Source: Chryseobacterium gleum
GTDB lineage: Bacteria > Bacteroidota > Bacteroidia > UBA10329
DNA: 42,547 nt
Reading direction: 5' to 3'
Assembly: GCA_945903645.1 (NCBI GenBank)
Contig: CAMDOM010000026.1
Coordinates: 1-42,547, forward strand
Shown here: piece by piece, positions 40,106-42,547 of the stretch
Layout: every line of letters begins with the position of its first letter
Numbering within the stretch: the first letter of the stretch is position 1
Translations under genes and position numbers: made by a program
Notes under the pieces: model-generated
Told to the model about the DNA's origin: nothing
Seen by the model: only the letters and a program-made list of their open reading frames with translations
Database searches by the model: none

Positions 40106-42547
40106 TTACTGGATTACTATGCGCCTATTAAGCACGGCTGTATTAGTGGTCACTTGAAGCAAATAAATACCTTTTACAAATGAGCCGAGGTCAAATTCTT
40201 TTTTCCAATACCGCTTTTGAGCTAAATCTTCGCTATAAACGCGCTGCCCCATAGCGTTGTTTAGTTCAATCCGAACATCTGAAGCACTTGGCAAATCCAT
40301 TACAACAGTGAACAACCCGCTGTTCGGATTGGGATAGACCATTAAGCCATCATCGTTTACTTCTTCGATGCCCACGCCAAATTCTACCACAGTAATGGGT
40401 AGCGAGGTGCTTGTGGTGCAGTTGTAGTTTATTGCAGTTAATTCTATTTGATACGTTCCAACTTGGGTGTAGGCGTGAATTGGATTTACATCAGGATTTG
40501 GCGAGGAACCATCACCAAAATCCCAAACATATTGGGTTGCATTGGTGCTGGCATTACTTGTGGTTACAGTGCCTGCTGCAGATAAGGTAACTTCAGCTGG
40601 GGATGTTGAAAATGCTGCTGTGAGCCCTAAAATTGAGCAATCATAAAGCACGTCAACCACGGCATATGCGGTGTCAGAACAAATGTTGTTGCTAGCAATC
40701 ATAAACACTGGTCGTTCGCCAACTTGAATAAAACTATGGGTGGGAGTTTGCCCAGTAGCAACCGCAGATCCATCTCCAAAATTCCATGTCCAAGTTGTGG
40801 CAGACGGAGTGGTAGCGTCTACAAACTGAACAGGTTGGCCCAATTGCGCATTTAATGGAGCATTGAAACTGGCATTGAGTGTTGGAAATGTGAACACCTC
40901 TAATTGATCCGTGGCTTCACATCCGTAGATATTGGTAATGACGATGTCGTAAATACCACCTTGACTGGGTTGAAAGGTTTGCTCCGTAGCACCTGCTATA
41001 GTATCGCCTTCAAACAACCATGTGAATGTTGCGCCTTGGTTATTTGCATCAAGGATGGGAAATGCAGCGTTGGCACACACGTTGATGTCAACCCCAAGAA
41101 ATACGTAGGGCTCACTTACAATCACTTCCATGTCGTCAGTGCCTGTGCAGCCTGATGCCTCAATCACATCTACAGAATATGTACCTGCTAAACTAGCCTC
41201 CAATTCAATGGAATTTGTGCCGATTGGATTTCCGTTCACCGTCCAGCTGTAATCGGCATCTTCAATTCCTGCATTAAGAATTGGTAATGGATTTCCAGGG
41301 CAAATGGCTTGGTCTAGCCCTAAGTCTACAGGAGTGATGGTGTAAATTTCTACGTACACATCATCTGTCCCTGAGCAACCAGCACCATAACTTACTTCCA
41401 CGCCATAAGTAGCTGTGAAAATGGTATTTTGAAAACGCGTGTTCGAACCAAGTGGACTGCTGTTCACTGTCCATGCATAAGATGCGCCATCATTTCCTCC
41501 ACCATCCAACACGGGCAAATCACTAAGGAAGCAAGCGCGGAGGTCTTCTCCTAAATCTACCTCCACTTGGTCGAGTACATGAATGGTGTCGGTGGTTCGA
41601 GATGTTCCGCAGCAACTGGTCACCACAAGTTCAACGATATAATCTCCAGCTTGGGCAAAGGACACCGACCCAGGATTTTGGCCAGAAAATGAAGAGATAG
41701 AACCACCCGGAATAGTCCAAGCGTAACTCAAGCCATCAAAAGTGGTAGATAAATCGGTGCTTTCGCCTGTGCAAATGGTTGTGCGTGAGGCTTCAATTAC
41801 TGGAGGAACAAAATCCTCTTCCACCAAAATGTAGTTGGCATAGAAATACGGCACGCCATCTACAATCAAGGTCAAATTTCGCGACCCTAAGAGCCCACCA
41901 TACTGCACAGTATCTTCCGCTAAAACACTATTTTGAGGAGATGCTCCAAAACCAAAAATCCATGTCAAGTTTCCTGTAGCATCTGTGCTCACCGAAATAT
42001 TAGAGTTGGTACAACCGAAATATTCTACTGTAATCGTGGGTTCCCATGGGTTATAAATGTTGGGGTCAAGCACAGGATCTCCTTGAACTTGATAGAGTCC
42101 TCGGCTGAAACCATCTGAACCCTTTCCGCCACGCCCACCGTTTCCACCTGGCCCACCATTTCCGCCATCGCCTCCTTTGCCCACATTGCAGCTATTTACT
42201 GGGCCACTATCTCCTAAATAACCACCTAGGCCACCTTGTCCACCAGGCCCACCAAACCCACCATCACCTCCTTGGCCACCTTGCCCACCAGAGCCTGGGA
42301 TAAATCGGCAGTCTTGAACCACACCATTCTGACCATTAGCAAAAACAAAAACGCAGAATGAGCCACCTCCGCCCAATCCACCCAATCCACCTAAACCAAA
42401 TTGGCCGCCTTCGCCACCACCACCACCACCACCGCCAGAACCTGCGGTATTATAAGCTGTGTCACCATTGTAAGGAGACGAGCCAAAAGTTGGTATGTAG
42501 GGCATAAGAGCGGCAGGTTCGCAGCCTTTGCCACCACCACCACCACC
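40106..42547 (-). CDS. T9SS-secreted protein with Gly-rich region and PKD/Ig-like repeats (N-terminus beyond window)
   Basis: The frame is open to the right edge; an ATG at 42505 is internal, since Gly-rich codons continue upstream, so the true start and signal peptide are outside. The first 150 visible residues are GGxGG-type repeats (GGLGGLGGLGGGG, GGDGGNGGPGGNGGRGGKG). Several Ig/PKD-like domains follow, each opening with a phrase such as VDLGLDQAICPGNPLPIL, then two PKD domains with WNFGDGS and WDFGDGSSPN. The end is a T9SS type A sorting domain (LMVYPNPNSGLFTVVMDL, GIYLLQV). It is a surface or released protein; binding partners are unknown. nfu follows immediately. Confidence 0.93.
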   Translation of the reverse strand, partial: GGGGGGKGCEPAALMPYIPTFGSSPYNGDTAYNTAGSGGGGGGGGEGGQFGLGGLGGLGGGGSFCVFVFANGQNGVVQDCRFIPGSGGQGGQGGDGGFGGPGGQGGLGGYLGDSGPVNSCNVGKGGDGGNGGPGGNGGRGGKGSDGFSRGLYQVQGDPVLDPNIYNPWEPTITVEYFGCTNSNISVSTDATGNLTWIFGFGASPQNSVLAEDTVQYGGLLGSRNLTLIVDGVPYFYANYILVEEDFVPPVIEASRTTICTGESTDLSTTFDGLSYAWTIPGGSISSFSGQNPGSVSFAQAGDYIVELVVTSCCGTSRTTDTIHVLDQVEVDLGEDLRACFLSDLPVLDGGGNDGASYAWTVNSSPLGSNTRFQNTIFTATYGVEVSYGAGCSGTDDVYVEIYTITPVDLGLDQAICPGNPLPILNAGIEDADYSWTVNGNPIGTNSIELEASLAGTYSVDVIEASGCTGTDDMEVIVSEPYVFLGVDINVCANAAFPILDANNQGATFTWLFEGDTIAGATEQTFQPSQGGIYDIVITNIYGCEATDQLEVFTFPTLNASFNAPLNAQLGQPVQFVDATTPSATTWTWNFGDGSAVATGQTPTHSFIQVGERPVFMIASNNICSDTAYAVVDVLYDCSILGLTAAFSTSPAEVTLSAAGTVTTSNASTNATQYVWDFGDGSSPNPDVNPIHAYTQVGTYQIELTAINYNCTTSTSLPITVVEFGVGIEEVNDDGLMVYPNPNSGLFTVVMDLPSASDVRIELNNAMGQRVYSEDLAQKRYWKKEFDLGSFVKGIYLLQVTTNTAVLNRRIVIQ

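Noticed and set aside
42505-42507. ATG at 42505 as the start of the Gly-rich T9SS protein
   Set aside because: The same frame continues upstream as Gly-rich codons to the window edge, and no signal peptide follows this ATG.

Overview
The window comes from a member of the Bacteroidota. Three secreted proteins look like type IX secretion system (T9SS) cargo. Two end in a type A sorting domain with the YPNP signature; the third runs off the edge. Promoters match the phylum's -7 consensus TAnnTTTG, and Shine-Dalgarno sequences are largely absent. Family matches also fit: DUF3109, stand-alone LytTR, bifunctional PGI/PMI, an Nfu with an N-terminal Nfu_N domain, and an eukaryote-like class Ia ribonucleotide reductase. 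I cannot place it below phylum with confidence; Flavobacteriales or a neighbouring order is plausible. I saw no tRNA, rRNA or CRISPR array. The only mobile-element hint is a 249-bp segment bounded by 16-bp inverted repeats.

Layout. Positions 1-3604 (minus) hold a large repeat-bearing surface protein that runs off the left edge, preceded by one small secreted protein and one doubtful ORF. Positions 3605-4170 are a non-coding, inverted-repeat-rich strip. Positions 4227-7799 are the nrdB-nrdA operon, closed by a strong terminator. From 8276 to 14918 lie a DUF3109 protein, a methyltransferase, a monoacylglycerol-lipase-like hydrolase, a 694-residue periplasmic coiled-coil repeat protein, a lone LytTR regulator and an unrecognised helical protein. 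Positions 15137-17653 encode a T9SS protein with two 240-residue repeats and dockerin-like calcium loops. From 17650 to 23256 come a Usp-FkbM operon, an HD-domain protein, a YopX-like protein, a voltage-sensor-like membrane protein, a fatty-acid-hydroxylase-family protein and an S33 lipoprotein. Positions 23253-28636 hold lysS, divergent from an operon of a CocE-like hydrolase, PGI/PMI and lipB. Positions 28621-34882 hold a DAO-family oxidoreductase with a subtilase, a thiolase divergent from an Rrf2 regulator, hflX and a four-helix membrane protein. Positions 35015-39376 encode two amidohydrolase-like proteins. The right end has nfu directly downstream of a third T9SS protein that runs off the edge.

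Most of the window is housekeeping (dNTP synthesis, lysyl-tRNA, lipoate, Fe-S carrier, sugar-phosphate isomerisation) mixed with envelope and surface functions. No single new system spans it. The items most worth a second look are a pore-less voltage-sensor-like protein, a CocE-family hydrolase whose nucleophilic serine position is tryptophan, amidohydrolase domains that have lost the HxH metal site beside one that keeps it, the 29-residue coiled-coil repeat with an invariant Asp-Ser, the 81-bp Cys/Trp repeat array, and genes whose -7 element lies almost on the start codon.
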